DNA of 64,000 nt, from positions 868,001 through 932,000 of the forward strand of contig CAWUHX010000018.1 of the NCBI GenBank assembly GCA_963922205.1, in the 5' to 3' direction. Below, in pieces: positions 42,790 through 52,539 of the stretch. Origin of the DNA: Romanomermis culicivorax. Its lineage: Eukaryota; Nematoda; Enoplea; Mermithida; Mermithidae. Numbering within the stretch: position 1 is the first letter of the stretch; each line of letters begins with the position of its first letter. The translations under genes were made by a program, and so were the position numbers. The notes beneath the pieces were generated by a model. It did no database searches. It was not told the origin of the DNA and worked only from the letters and a program-made list of their open reading frames with translations.

Positions 42790-44460
42790 CCTGGAAATTT
42801 TTAGACCCAAATTGCATGTAAAAAGTTTAGAAAACATGTTTTCCTACGTTTTCAAGCATGCCCGACATTTCTAAACTAGTTTCGGAAAAATTAGAAAATT
42901 TTTGAAAATAATTTAAATTTTTAAAAAATTTCAAAACCTTAAACTTCCGGTTTGTAGCTTTTCCTCTCAGATCCCAGTTCCGGAAAAATTAGGAAATTTA
43001 AAAAAAAAATTTTTTTTTAAATTTTAGAAAAAAATTTGAATTTTAAAAAAATTTTAGAAAAAAATTTAAATTTTAAGAAAATTTTAAAAGATTTCAAAAC
43101 CTTAAACTTCCGGTTTGTAGCTATTCCAGTGATCATAGGAAGTGCTGCTAGCAAGTTTCCAAAGTATTTTTAAGGTTTTTGAGTTTGAAAATTGGGTGAT
43201 CCGTGGAGGGCCGATCCGGGTTTTAGTCGTGCACGACTAAAACCCGGATCACTTTTCCACAGATCGGGCATATTTTCTTCCCGAAAAGTGTGTTCAAAGG
43301 TTAGGAAACTTGTTTCCCCACATTTTCAAGCATGCCCGACATTTCTAAACTAGTTTCGGAAAAATTCGAAAATTAAAAAAAAAATTGAATTTAAAAAAAA
43401 ATTTAAATTTTAAAAAAATTTAAAAATAAATTTCAAAAAATTTCAAAACCCTAAACTTCCGGTTTGTAGCTTTTCCTGTTAGATACACAGTTTCGGAAAA
43501 ATTAGGAAATTAAAAAAAATTTAAATTTTAAAAAATTCAAAAAAAAATTTAAATTTTAAAAGATTTCAAAACCTTAAACTTCCGGTTTGTAGCTATTCCA
43601 GTGATCATAGGAAGTGCTGCTAGCAAGTTTCCAAAGTATTTTTAAGGTTTTTGAGTTTGAAAATTGGGTGATCTGTGGGGGGCCGATCCGGGTTTTAGTC
43701 TCCGGGTTTTAGTCGTGGACGACTAAAACCCGGATCACTTTTCCACAGATCGGGCATATTTTTTTCCCGAAAAGTGTGTTCAAAGGTTAGGAAACTTGTT
43801 TTCCCACATTTTCAAGCATGCCCGACATTTCTAAACTACTTTCGGAAAAATTCGAAAATTTAAAAAAAATTTAAATTTTAAAAAAATTTAAAAAAAAATT
43901 TCAAAGTCTTAAACTTCCGGTTTGTAGCTTTTTCTCTTAGATCACAGTTTCGGAAAAATTAGAAAATTAAAAAAAAATTAAATTTAAAAAAAAATTTTAA
44001 ATTTTAAAAAAATTTTAAAAGATTTCAAAACCTTAAACTTCCGGTTTGTAGCTATTCCAGTGATTATAGAAAGTGCTTCTAGCAAGTTTCCAAAGTATTT
44101 TCAAGGTTTTTGAGTTTGAAAATTGGGTGATCCGTGGAGGGCCGATCCAGGTTTTAGGTTTAGGAAACTAGTTTTCCTACGTTTTCAAGCATGTCCGACA
44201 TCTCTAACTTAGTTTTGAAAAATGTAAAAAAAATTTGAAAATTATAAAAAAATTTGAAAAATTCTGAACATCAAAAAATACTCAAATTTTTTAAATTTTG
44301 GTTTGTAAATGTTTTGCTGATGATAGGAAGTGATGCAAACAAGTTTCCGAAGCTTTTTTAAGGTTTTTGACTTTGAAAATTTTAGGGAAAAACACAGATT
44401 CACTTCGACGGATCTGAAAATTTTGGATTCAAAATGCATGTACAAAATTTAGGATACTTG
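42790..44460 (+). repeat. Tandem repeat, about 480-bp unit, three full units and a partial fourth
   Basis: The word ttcaagcatgcccgacattt recurs near 42,852, 43,332, 43,812 and (diverged) 44,187. Each unit has AT-rich aaaattttaaaa stretches, acttccggtttgtagct, and caagtttccaaagtatttt. The first two junctions contain a GATCCGGGTTTTAG palindrome; the third has only half of it. Confidence 0.8.
43213..43250. repeat. Perfect 38-bp palindrome made of the giant element's terminal word
   Basis: Two 19-base halves starting GATCCGGGTTTTAG meet head to head at CGTG/CACG. The same word (aaaacccggatc) forms the ends of the giant transposon. A close copy with a small insertion lies at about 43,683-43,740. 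Confidence 0.85.
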
Positions 44461-44738
44461 TTTTCCTACGTTTTTAAATATCACTGACAATACTAAAGTG
44501 GTTTTAAAAAAAATAAAAGAAAATCTTAAGGTACTTAAAAGTATCCAAAATATCACATTTTTCATTTGTAAATGTTCTGGTGATAGGAAGTAATACAAAC
44601 AAGTTTTCAAATTTTTTAAGGTTCCAAGCTTTAATACTGGATTGATCTATTGAGGTTCAGTGTCGGATCACTTGAAATATAGAACAATTTATAGGAAAAT
44701 TGCATGAATATTGTGTTTAAACTTCTTTATTATTTTAG

Positions 44739-44877
44739 TAAAAATAAAGATGCGAGGAAGCGGGACGATGAATTGGTGGTCAAAGCAGGTCGTTGGGGTC
44801 TTTGTGTACCCCCTGATATATTTTTTTGTTTTATTTATGTTACTGGTTTGCTAGTGTTCCGCATGCCGTTTTGAATT
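44739..44877 (+). CDS. Exon-like fragment, unidentified
   Basis: Follows a good acceptor (TTATTATTTTAG). One frame gives a charged stretch (KDARKRDDELVVKAGRWGLC) and ends at 44,877; another gives MRGSGTMNWWSKQVVG followed by a hydrophobic membrane-like segment and TAG. I cannot choose between them. A 12-bp stem (ACTTATTTTACT and AGTAAAATAAGT, 44,898-44,936) lies just downstream. Confidence 0.25.
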
Positions 44878-44897
44878 GTATTTTGTTACTTGTACAT

Positions 44898-44936
44898 ACT
44901 TATTTTACTGTAATTTTTCTTTCAAGTAAAATAAGT
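44898..44936. other. 12-bp stem hairpin
   Basis: ACTTATTTTACT at 44,898-44,909 and AGTAAAATAAGT at 44,925-44,936, loop of 15 bases, directly after the exon-like fragment. Confidence 0.5.
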
Positions 44937-45109
44937 AAGTTTCAAATTCCATATGGATCCACTGATAACTGAGTATGACTAGAATTCTAAGACCAAAAGT
45001 GAGTGGACATTTTCGGCCATACAAATTGATACAAGCATGTATTGTAACCGTTTTCGAGTGATCCGGGTCCGATCACTCAAACTTTGAACCAGAAATGCAT
45101 TAAAGAAAA

Positions 45110-46391
45110 TTCGGATCTGAATACGTGACGCCAACATGTGCCATGATGACGAAAATTGCAGTCTGGTCAAAAAATACAAAAAACCATTGATTCGGATCAA
45201 AAAATGTGATGTGGATCACAAATTGAACACGTGAAGCAATACTTTGCATCCCGATGAAATAATTCGAAAAATTTCAGTCTGGGTGAAAAAAAGTTGATCC
45301 AGATCAAAAAAAAAGATCTGGATCAAAAACTGAATGTGTGGCGCGGAAATACTCATCACGACAGAAAAATTCGAAAAAATTTAATCTAAATGAAAAATTG
45401 AAAAAAATTTGATCGGGATCAAAAATATTGATCCAGATCAAAATCTGAATATGTGACGTCAATTAGCTCATCACGACGGAAAAATTCGAAAAAATTTAAT
45501 GTAGGTGAAAATTTGAAAAAAAAATTTCTGGATCAAATACTGAAAACGTGGCACGAAAATACTCATCATGACGGAAAAATTCGAAAAATTTTGATCTAGG
45601 TCAAAAAATTTGATCTGGATTAAAAAATGTGATCTGGATCAAAAACTGAATACGTGATGCAAAAATACTCATCTTGACGAAAAAATTCGAAAAATTTAAT
45701 CTAGGTGAAAATGTGAAGAAAACAAAATGATCCGGATCAAAAATATTGATCGGGATCAAAATCTGAATACATGGCGTCAATTTACTCATCACGACGGAAA
45801 AATTCGAAAAAATTTAATCTAGATGAAAAATTGAAAAAAATTTTTCCGGATCAAAAATATTGATCTGGATCAAAATCTGATTATGTAGCGTGAAAATATT
45901 CATCACGACGAAAAAATTCGAAAAAATTTAATCTAAATGAAAATTTAAAAAAAAATTTGATCCGGATCAAAAATATTGATCTGGATCAAAATCTGAACAT
46001 GTGGCGTGAAAATACTCACCACGACGAAAAAATTCGAAAAAATTTGATCTAGATCAAAAAAATTTGATCCGGATCAAAAAAAGTTGATCCGGATCAAAAA
46101 AAGTTGGTCCGGATCAAAAATTTGGGTTCCGGATCAAAAATTTATATATTGGACCCCGATCCGTGGGGGTGATCCGTGATGAAAATCCGGGTTTTAGACG
46201 TATTTTCCACGGATCCGGATCACCGGACTGATCCGCCGTGATCCGTGGTGATCCGGGTTTTAGGCACCTAAAACCATGGTTTAGCGAGCCAAACCCCCGA
46301 TCCGCCGATCCGCGGATCCGTGGTAATCCGGGTTTTAGGCACCCGATCCGGATCCGGATCCGTGGACCCGATCCGGGTTTTAGTGCTACCC
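45110..46391 (-). repeat. Right arm of giant transposon, inverted relative to left arm
   Basis: Reverse complement of the left arm: about nine units with actcatcacgacg and gatcaaaatctgaat, near 45,140, 45,250, 45,350, 45,466, 45,560, 45,668, 45,783, 45,897 and 46,012, followed by the GATCCGG-rich end. Arm copy number differs from the left (about nine versus seven or eight). Confidence 0.9.
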
Positions 46392-46400
46392 TTATCTGCA
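46392..46400. repeat. Target-site duplication TTATCTGCA, right copy
   Basis: Nine bases directly after the right terminus of the giant element; identical to 21,632-21,640. Confidence 0.9.
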
Positions 46401-46744
46401 CGCTTCATTTAGAAAAAACGGACGAAGCGTCTTTACTTTGTTTGTCTTTGTAATCGTTACCATTAATTGCTGCAGTGTAATATACTTTCATGTACTAACA
46501 TCGGTAGTAACTATAATCTATTTTTCTTGGAATGCTCATAAATAATGACAGTGAAAAAAAGACAAGTTCTTCTGAACCATATGTCACATAGGACTGACAA
46601 TCTACTCTACTAACCTTTCAATTTTTTTAGAAAAGAATTGTAAAAGCTTTACGTAAACGCTTTCGAGGACCTAACTTTTTTGTTATTTTTCGAGCGTTTT
46701 ATAAAAAAACAGACCCTACGAACTTATACCTTCTACAGTAAGTT
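46401..46744. other. No recognisable gene
   Basis: AT-rich DNA just outside the giant transposon; nothing found. Confidence 0.5.
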
Positions 46745-47155
46745 TTAGGCCCAATTCAGAAGTGCGAAAATCCCATGATTTTTGTCACTGGCAGTCGCCG
46801 ATTTTATACGATTGTCGCCGATCGTCGCTGATTCCTTGGGAATTTGGTTCCTGATTTTATCAATTCAAAAGTGAAAAAATTCTAAGATTTTTAGCGCCGG
46901 CAGTCGCCGATTGAATAGGGTTGTCGTCGACTGCCGCCGATTCTTAAGATTTTATCGACGGTTTTCCCGATTTTGCCCTAATTCATAAGTTAAAAAATCC
47001 TAGGACTTTTTCGGCGACAGTCAGCGACGATCGCCGGCAGTGGCCTATTTTTATCCTACGAATCGGTAATGTGATCCGAGAAATAAAACAGTATTCTATT
47101 TTTTAGGACTGTCGCCGATTTTTTATATGCTAAGTATAGGAAGCTAAAGGCCCTG

Positions 47156-47202
47156 TCATACTTCACCGCGCGGTACCGCGCGGTACCACCTTTGAAGTAT
47201 GA
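47156..47202. other. Hairpin with GC-rich loop (two CCGCGCGGTA copies)
   Basis: TCATACTTCA pairs with TGAAGTATGA around a loop that contains ccgcgcggta twice. It is preceded by GGCCCTG, so it looks like one end of a DNA transposon; the other end was not found. Confidence 0.5.
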
Positions 47203-47536
47203 ATAGGTTTTTGTAATTTTTGCGGCGCCGCGCGACGCCGCCATCAAGTTTCAACTGAACCGAAATTTTCGAACAAGTTATGTGTTCTGAAGTTGCAGCA
47301 CACTGTTGTTGTAACATATTGTTGCATACGGTGACATCTATACATGAAGTTGAATCATATATTTCACTTGAATGGTGCATTCTGACACGTCAAATTATTT
47401 TACCAAATTGATTACTTAATTTTCAATGAAGATTTACTAAGAAGTTGATCACTCAATTTGCAATGAAGACATTATAATGTGTAAAAATTATGAATATGCA
47501 AAGTAGGTGTAAACATATTCCTACAGCAAGTGTACT

Positions 47537-48640
47537 CCATTTCGATTGTGTCTTTATTCCCCCAACGTCCCTTTTCCGCAAATATCCCAATTGTCCGAAA
47601 GTTCATACTCACCGTAAGTCCCGATTCCCCGAATAATGAATAAATTTTTTATTTCCCCGAAAAATGCATTAGGCTCTATGATTGTGTCCTTATTCCCCGA
47701 ACGTCCTCTTTCCCCGAACGTCCCGATTCCCCGAATAGGACGGATCCACTTTTTTTGACTAAATCGAATCCGCTTCTTAAAAAATTGTTCCGTCAAATCA
47801 TGATCCAGATCTAGATTGCTGCAGTCGTCGGATCTGTATCAAGATCCTGAACAGCAGATCCGACCAGATCCCGATCATGTACAGGGAGCCAAAAAAAGGC
47901 GACCGGTGCTGACTTTCATAACTTTTGAACGGATGGAGCTTTTATAACGCGGATTACTGCATTAGAATGCCCCGCTTGTCTTCGTTACAAGGGCCAAATT
48001 TTATGCCCCTAGCATTTATGATTACTGTACAAACAGAAATTCAGTAAAAGTGGTCATTTTTCAAAAAGTAAAAATTGTGGAATAAAGTAGAAGTTGTGAA
48101 ATCAAGGTAAAAGTTGTGAAATCAAAATAATAGTTGCGAAATCAAAGTAAAAGTTGTCTTATTGTGAAAAAAGTTTGTAAAGCTGTTTACACACAATAAG
48201 ACTTTCAAAATTACACAAATTTGTAAGTTGCGCGTAATCTAAAGTCAGCAACTTTTAATTTTAATTTTTTATACCTACAATTTACAATGTTTTCTATGGA
48301 AAAGTTTTCAATTTACAAAGTACAATCTAAAAATAGCCTTCTTCTGTTTTCGGGGAAACGGGATTCGACACTTCCAGGGAATAGGGACGTTCGGGGAAAA
48401 GGGAAAATCAGTGTTTGATATATAGCGTTCTACGGGGAAAAGGGACTTTCGGGGAATCGGGACATTGGGGGAAAAGGGACATTCGGGGAATGGGGATACA
48501 CCCGTTTCTATTTCCTGAACGTCCCGATTTCCCGAATACTAGGGAAAGGAGATGGATCCACTTTGAATCTGGGTCCTACAGCAGGTCCGACCGGACCCAG
48601 ATCAGATCTGGATCATGTAAGCACATATGTGAATGAATAA
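47537..48640. mobile_element. Foldback family F remnants (TTCCCCGAACGTCCC words)
   Basis: Forward tracts at about 47,555-47,745 and 48,500-48,545, inverted tract at about 48,350-48,490 ending GGGGATACACCC. Each forward tract is followed by an agatccggaccagatc-type segment. Between them, about 48,060-48,170, is a 20-bp tandem repeat (aaaagttgtgaaatcaaggt). Probably at least two nested or adjacent family members. Confidence 0.55.
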
Positions 48641-48919
48641 TCGTGTACATATATACTCAATTTTTCAAAGTCAATTTATATAAATTGATATTTCACAGTA
48701 GCGATTTTTATTTTGATTGATTTTTATTTTTCTTTTGCGCTTTTATTTTTCGATTTTTTTCGTATTTTTCATCTTTTTCGCATTTTTCGTATTTTGCATT
48801 TATCGAGACGAGCAATACACATTTTTTGAGAAGACTCATAAATCGGCGACAGTCCGCGATTCTAAGAAATGAATCGACAGAATCGCCGACTGTCGCCATT
48901 TTGCCGATTCATTACTTGA

Positions 48920-49325
48920 GCCCAAATTACAGAAATTTGGTTAAACGTGGGTAAGAGTAGAAGTAAAATGGTGGGTAAAATCGTAGGTAAATAAAACTCG
49001 AGTAAAACCTCGGGTTAAAGAAATCTCGGGTTAAAGCCGAGTAAAGTTCGGGTAAAATCGTGGGTAAAATGGCGGGTTAAAGGCAGGTAAAATCGGGAGT
49101 AAATTTTTTTACCGTCGATTTTATCCAACTCGAGATTACTGAAAGTGAGTAAAGTAAAATTCGGGTTAAAAGTTGGTGAAAAAGGCGTGAAAATAACCTG
49201 GGATTTTACCCTAACTTTACTCGGCTTTAACACGAGATTTTACTCGAGTTTAATTTACCTACGATTTTAACCGCCATTTTACTTTTACTCTTACCCACGT
49301 TTAGCCCACTTTCTGTAATTTGGGC
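48920..49325. mobile_element. Foldback MITE family H, 406 bp
   Basis: The ends are GCCCAAATTACAG and CTGTAATTTGGGC. The arms consist of gggtaaaatcgtgggtaaa-type units on the left and their reverse complement on the right. Flanks are cttga and cttaa, a possible imperfect 5-bp duplication. Non-coding. Confidence 0.65.
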
Positions 49326-49462
49326 CTTAAAGCCGCTGACAGTCGTCGACTGAATCTTAGGAATCGGCGACAGTCAGTGATTTCACTCCTAAAAAAGGCT
49401 TTACCATTTCTGCTTAGGAATATTGATATAGCTACCAAATCAAATAGTTATAATCACGTTAC

Positions 49463-49875
49463 CTTATCCCAATGACCAATGAGGATCGAATAGTTGTGGA
49501 AGCTTATAGAATTTTTCAGATAATGCAACCTTTGCTTTGCGATGCCGGCCTGCATGGCTACTTTCACAATGTCGAACAATTTCTTCCAAACAGTTTCCAT
49601 TTCTTGATCGAAAGCATTGCCGTTCGTTCGATTGATATTCCACAGAGCCCACACCAAAGCATTGCCGAACAGGTCTACATGCGATTCTGTGACTCCATAG
49701 TAGAAATGCCGTGATCCCAAATCACCGGCCATATATTTGAGAGTGTGTTCGTTATTTACGAACTTGATTAGAGTGTTGAATGATTTTTCCAAATTGGCGA
49801 CATAATTTTCGAAACCGGGCGAATTTTCGGCGGCTTTATTAGTATTGTTGATACGGCCGAAAGGCCACAAGGGCC
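49463..49875 (-). CDS. Globin-like internal exon
   Basis: The minus-strand exon is bounded by an acceptor (CTATATTTTTAG, AG at 49,876-49,877) and a donor (GATAAG|GTAACG). The translation starts ALWPFGRIN, then a helix with FENYVANLEKS, then YMAGDLGSRHFYYGV, whose His fits the proximal F8 haem ligand, then VDLFGNALVWAL and FDQEMETVWKKLFDIVKVAM, matching globin helices G and H. The distal E7 position appears to be Tyr rather than His (FENY), a tentative reading. The exon covers about helices C to H and continues 25 residues past the fold. I did not find the upstream exon (helices A-B), which should be to the right, where repeats have inserted. No stop inside, so this may be a live gene or a recent fragment. 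Confidence 0.6.
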
Positions 49876-49974
49876 TAAAAATATAGGTAAAGTTGAATAG
49901 ACGCCAAGGGAAAAAATTAATGAGTTAATTTCGAAATAAGAAAGCGAACCGTGAAAAGTAATAAGGTTACTTCA

Positions 49975-50826
49975 TTCTCAGGCTGATATATCTTAAGTCT
50001 CGCGTATAGACTTAAAACGTCAAAAAATGCGAAAATTATCAAATTTGTATAGCCATGCGATTTTTTTCTGCAAGATAATTGTTACCCTGATAATTAGCAC
50101 ATATAACTGGTCCAAAAGACTCATTTTTGAAACTTGACATTAGTAATTTTTTCAGGTTGCAACTTTCAGAAAACTTAATGATATAATTGTGTTCAGACTC
50201 CCGAGTTCTTCCACCTCCTAGCAGTATATGAATTTATGTAGTTTTTTGTCAGCAGCTAGAAGACATCACAAACTATCTATTTATGGAGAAATTTTGTATT
50301 ATTCTGAGTTTTAGCAGTAGATAAGTTGAATTTCGTGAAAAAAACGTTGCGAGCACTGCTGTGCTTTAATACGCACTTTACACCGTACATGTAAAGGGGC
50401 TCTGAGGAATGAAGGGGATCAAGTGAATTTTTTGGGGCGGAGGATCATCGATTGCTCAAAATTTTATGTGGAGTTTCTTGAAGAAAAAAAATTCGTTTTT
50501 TCGCTAAAAAGCGCAAAAAATAGTTCAAAAAATAGTAAATTTTGGATAAAAAAAAGTAAAAGATGTATTTAAGGCGAAAGGCGTTGACCAAACTGACATT
50601 TTTGGTCGTTTGTTGTTCAAAAATAATCAAAAAATCTGAAAATGTCAAAAAATTGAAATTTTTTAGTTTTTTTCTAACTAAAACTATGAGGTCCAAATGG
50701 CGACTATATGGGTAGCCATATGGTAGGCAGATGGTCGACAATGGGAAGTTTGTGAGGCACATCCCCCAATTACATGTATAATGATATCAATATCATTTCC
50801 GTTCCTAACGCATCAAATTATCTCTT
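49975..50826. repeat. Family P repeat, interrupted copy (left piece)
   Basis: Resembles the right arm of the palindrome at 54,800-55,545 in the same orientation (tatatcttaa, cctagcagtatatgaattt, agaagacat, cgcatcaa). It is interrupted by unrelated sequence at about 50,385-50,770, and by the family F element at 50,827; it appears to resume at 55,841 (gattttcagatgaggtt). Confidence 0.55.
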
Positions 50827-51599
50827 AAATTGTATCCTTATTCCCCGAACGTCCCTTTTCCCCGAATGTCCCGATTCTCCGAAAGTCCCTATTCCCCGAA
50901 GGTACCGATTCCCTGAATGATGAATAAAATTCTCGTTTCCCCGAACAATGCATTAGCCCTTATTCCCCGAACGTTCCGATTCTCCGAATATTAGGGATGG
51001 GCGGATTCACTTCAGATCCGGGTCTGGGTCTAGAAAACTGCAATCGTCGGGTCGGATCCTAAACATCAGACGCGACCGGATCCAGACCGGTCTATATAGG
51101 ATATTTATATAAATAAATAATCGTGTATATATGTTTAATTTTTCAAAACCAAGTATATGAATGCATATTTCTTAGCAGATCAAAAGTTATTAATCATTGA
51201 AATGAAAAGCAGTTTGAAGCAAGAGCTGAAAATCTTTAGACTAGGTTTTTTTGAAAGCTTCTGTCTACATCGTGCAGGAACGACTGAAAAAATTCTGCAC
51301 TGAACAAGTTCTTCATGTTTCAAATAAATATAAGTTTTTAATGCTTTCGGTTCGGATCATTAGTCGGAAAATGATTGTATTAATTAAGTGAAGGAAGAGT
51401 GTGAAAAAAATCAATGACTCCATAGTCTTCCATCGAGTAACAAAGTTAACAACAAGATCTTAGTATCACAATAATTTAAACTTCAACGACATTTACACTA
51501 AACTCTGTTACAGTGCGAATTTTGTGCGCAGCTTGGGGGGAAAAATTTGTTTGAACCCGAGAAACTTTTTTACAAAATGCAATCTAAAAATAGTCTTTG

Positions 51600-51920
51600 T
51601 CCATTTTCGGGGAAACATTTAAGGCAATTTCGGGGAATAGGGATTTTCGGGTAAGGGAAAATCGATGTTTGATTTAAAGCATTCTCTGGGAAGCGGAACT
51701 TTTGGGGAAACGGGACTCTCGGGAAATCGGGACATTCGGAGAAAGGGACGTTCGGGGAATGGGCATACACCCATCTTTTATGTGCGATTCTCCGGGTGTA
51801 TCCCCATTCAAATAATATTCCTTTTCCCCGAAAGTCCCGTTTCCCCAAGAATGCTTTAAATAAAACATTGATTTTCCCTTTTCCTCGAAAGTCCATATTC
51901 CCGAAGGCAATTTTGACTGC
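51600..51920. repeat. Family F hairpin around two facing ends
   Basis: The left tract (cattcggggaat words, ending GGGCATACACCC at about 51,770) faces the right tract starting GGGTGTATCCCC at about 51,796. The centre is only about 21 bases, so this may be a head-to-head join of two elements or one element with a tiny loop. Confidence 0.6.
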
Positions 51921-52539
51921 ATTTTGTAAATTGCGAATTTTTCATTGTAAATTATAAATTTTCCGGTTGAAAAAAAAAATTATCCCGAAAGCGCATAAAA
52001 TTGCACCATAATAGAAATTAGTGTAAAAATGTCGTCAAGTTTGAATTGTTGTCAACAAATAAATTACTGAGATCTTATTGTTAACTCTGCTACTCAAAGG
52101 ATGACTGTTTCAAGCAACATTTATTCTCAAGAAGCTTCGGAAATCGCAATAACTGAAATGTGAAAGTGTGGCAAATCCTAATAAAATAAATCAAAATACT
52201 TTATTTATCTTAATGGAATTTTCCTATTGCGATGAACATAGAATTATTGATTTTGCTCACACCCTTCCTTCACTTATTTAATACAATCATTTTCCGACTG
52301 CAAATCCGAACCGAAAGTACCAAAAATTTATATTGAATTGTAGCAGGAAAAACTTCACCAGTGAAGAATTTCTTCAGTCTTTCCTGGACGGTGCAGATAG
52401 AAGCTTACAAGAAAAGTACATCAAGGATTTTGAGCTCTTGCTTTAATTTGTTTCCGATTTCAATGATAATAACTCTTGATCTGATAAGAAATACGAATTC
52501 GTACAACTTGATTTTGAAAAATTAAGACGCGATTTCTGA

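Larger units (their letters stand above)
21641..46391. mobile_element. Giant inverted-repeat (foldback/MULE-like) DNA transposon, 24.75 kb, with 9-bp TSD
   Basis: The left end GGGTAGCACTAAAACCC (21,641) is repeated in inverse at the right end (GGGTTTTAGTGCTACCC, ending 46,391). The first 70 bases differ at only two sites and similarity continues through arms of about 1.1-1.3 kb. The 9 bases TTATCTGCA stand directly outside both ends (21,632-21,640; 46,392-46,400). Nine-base duplications are typical of Mutator-like and Foldback elements. Without the nested LTR element and pogo-like element the body is about 13.5 kb. I did not recognise a transposase, so the superfamily is inferred only from TSD length and arm structure. 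Confidence 0.9.
46745..49390. mobile_element. Foldback family G (GTCGCCGATT words), interrupted
   Basis: The left arm (about 46,745-47,120) has repeated gtcgccgatt, cagtcgccg and cgacggt words; the right arm has inverted aatcggcgacag words at about 48,840-48,910 and 49,330-49,390. Family F, a hairpin MITE end and family H lie between. Exact ends are not fixed. Confidence 0.5.
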
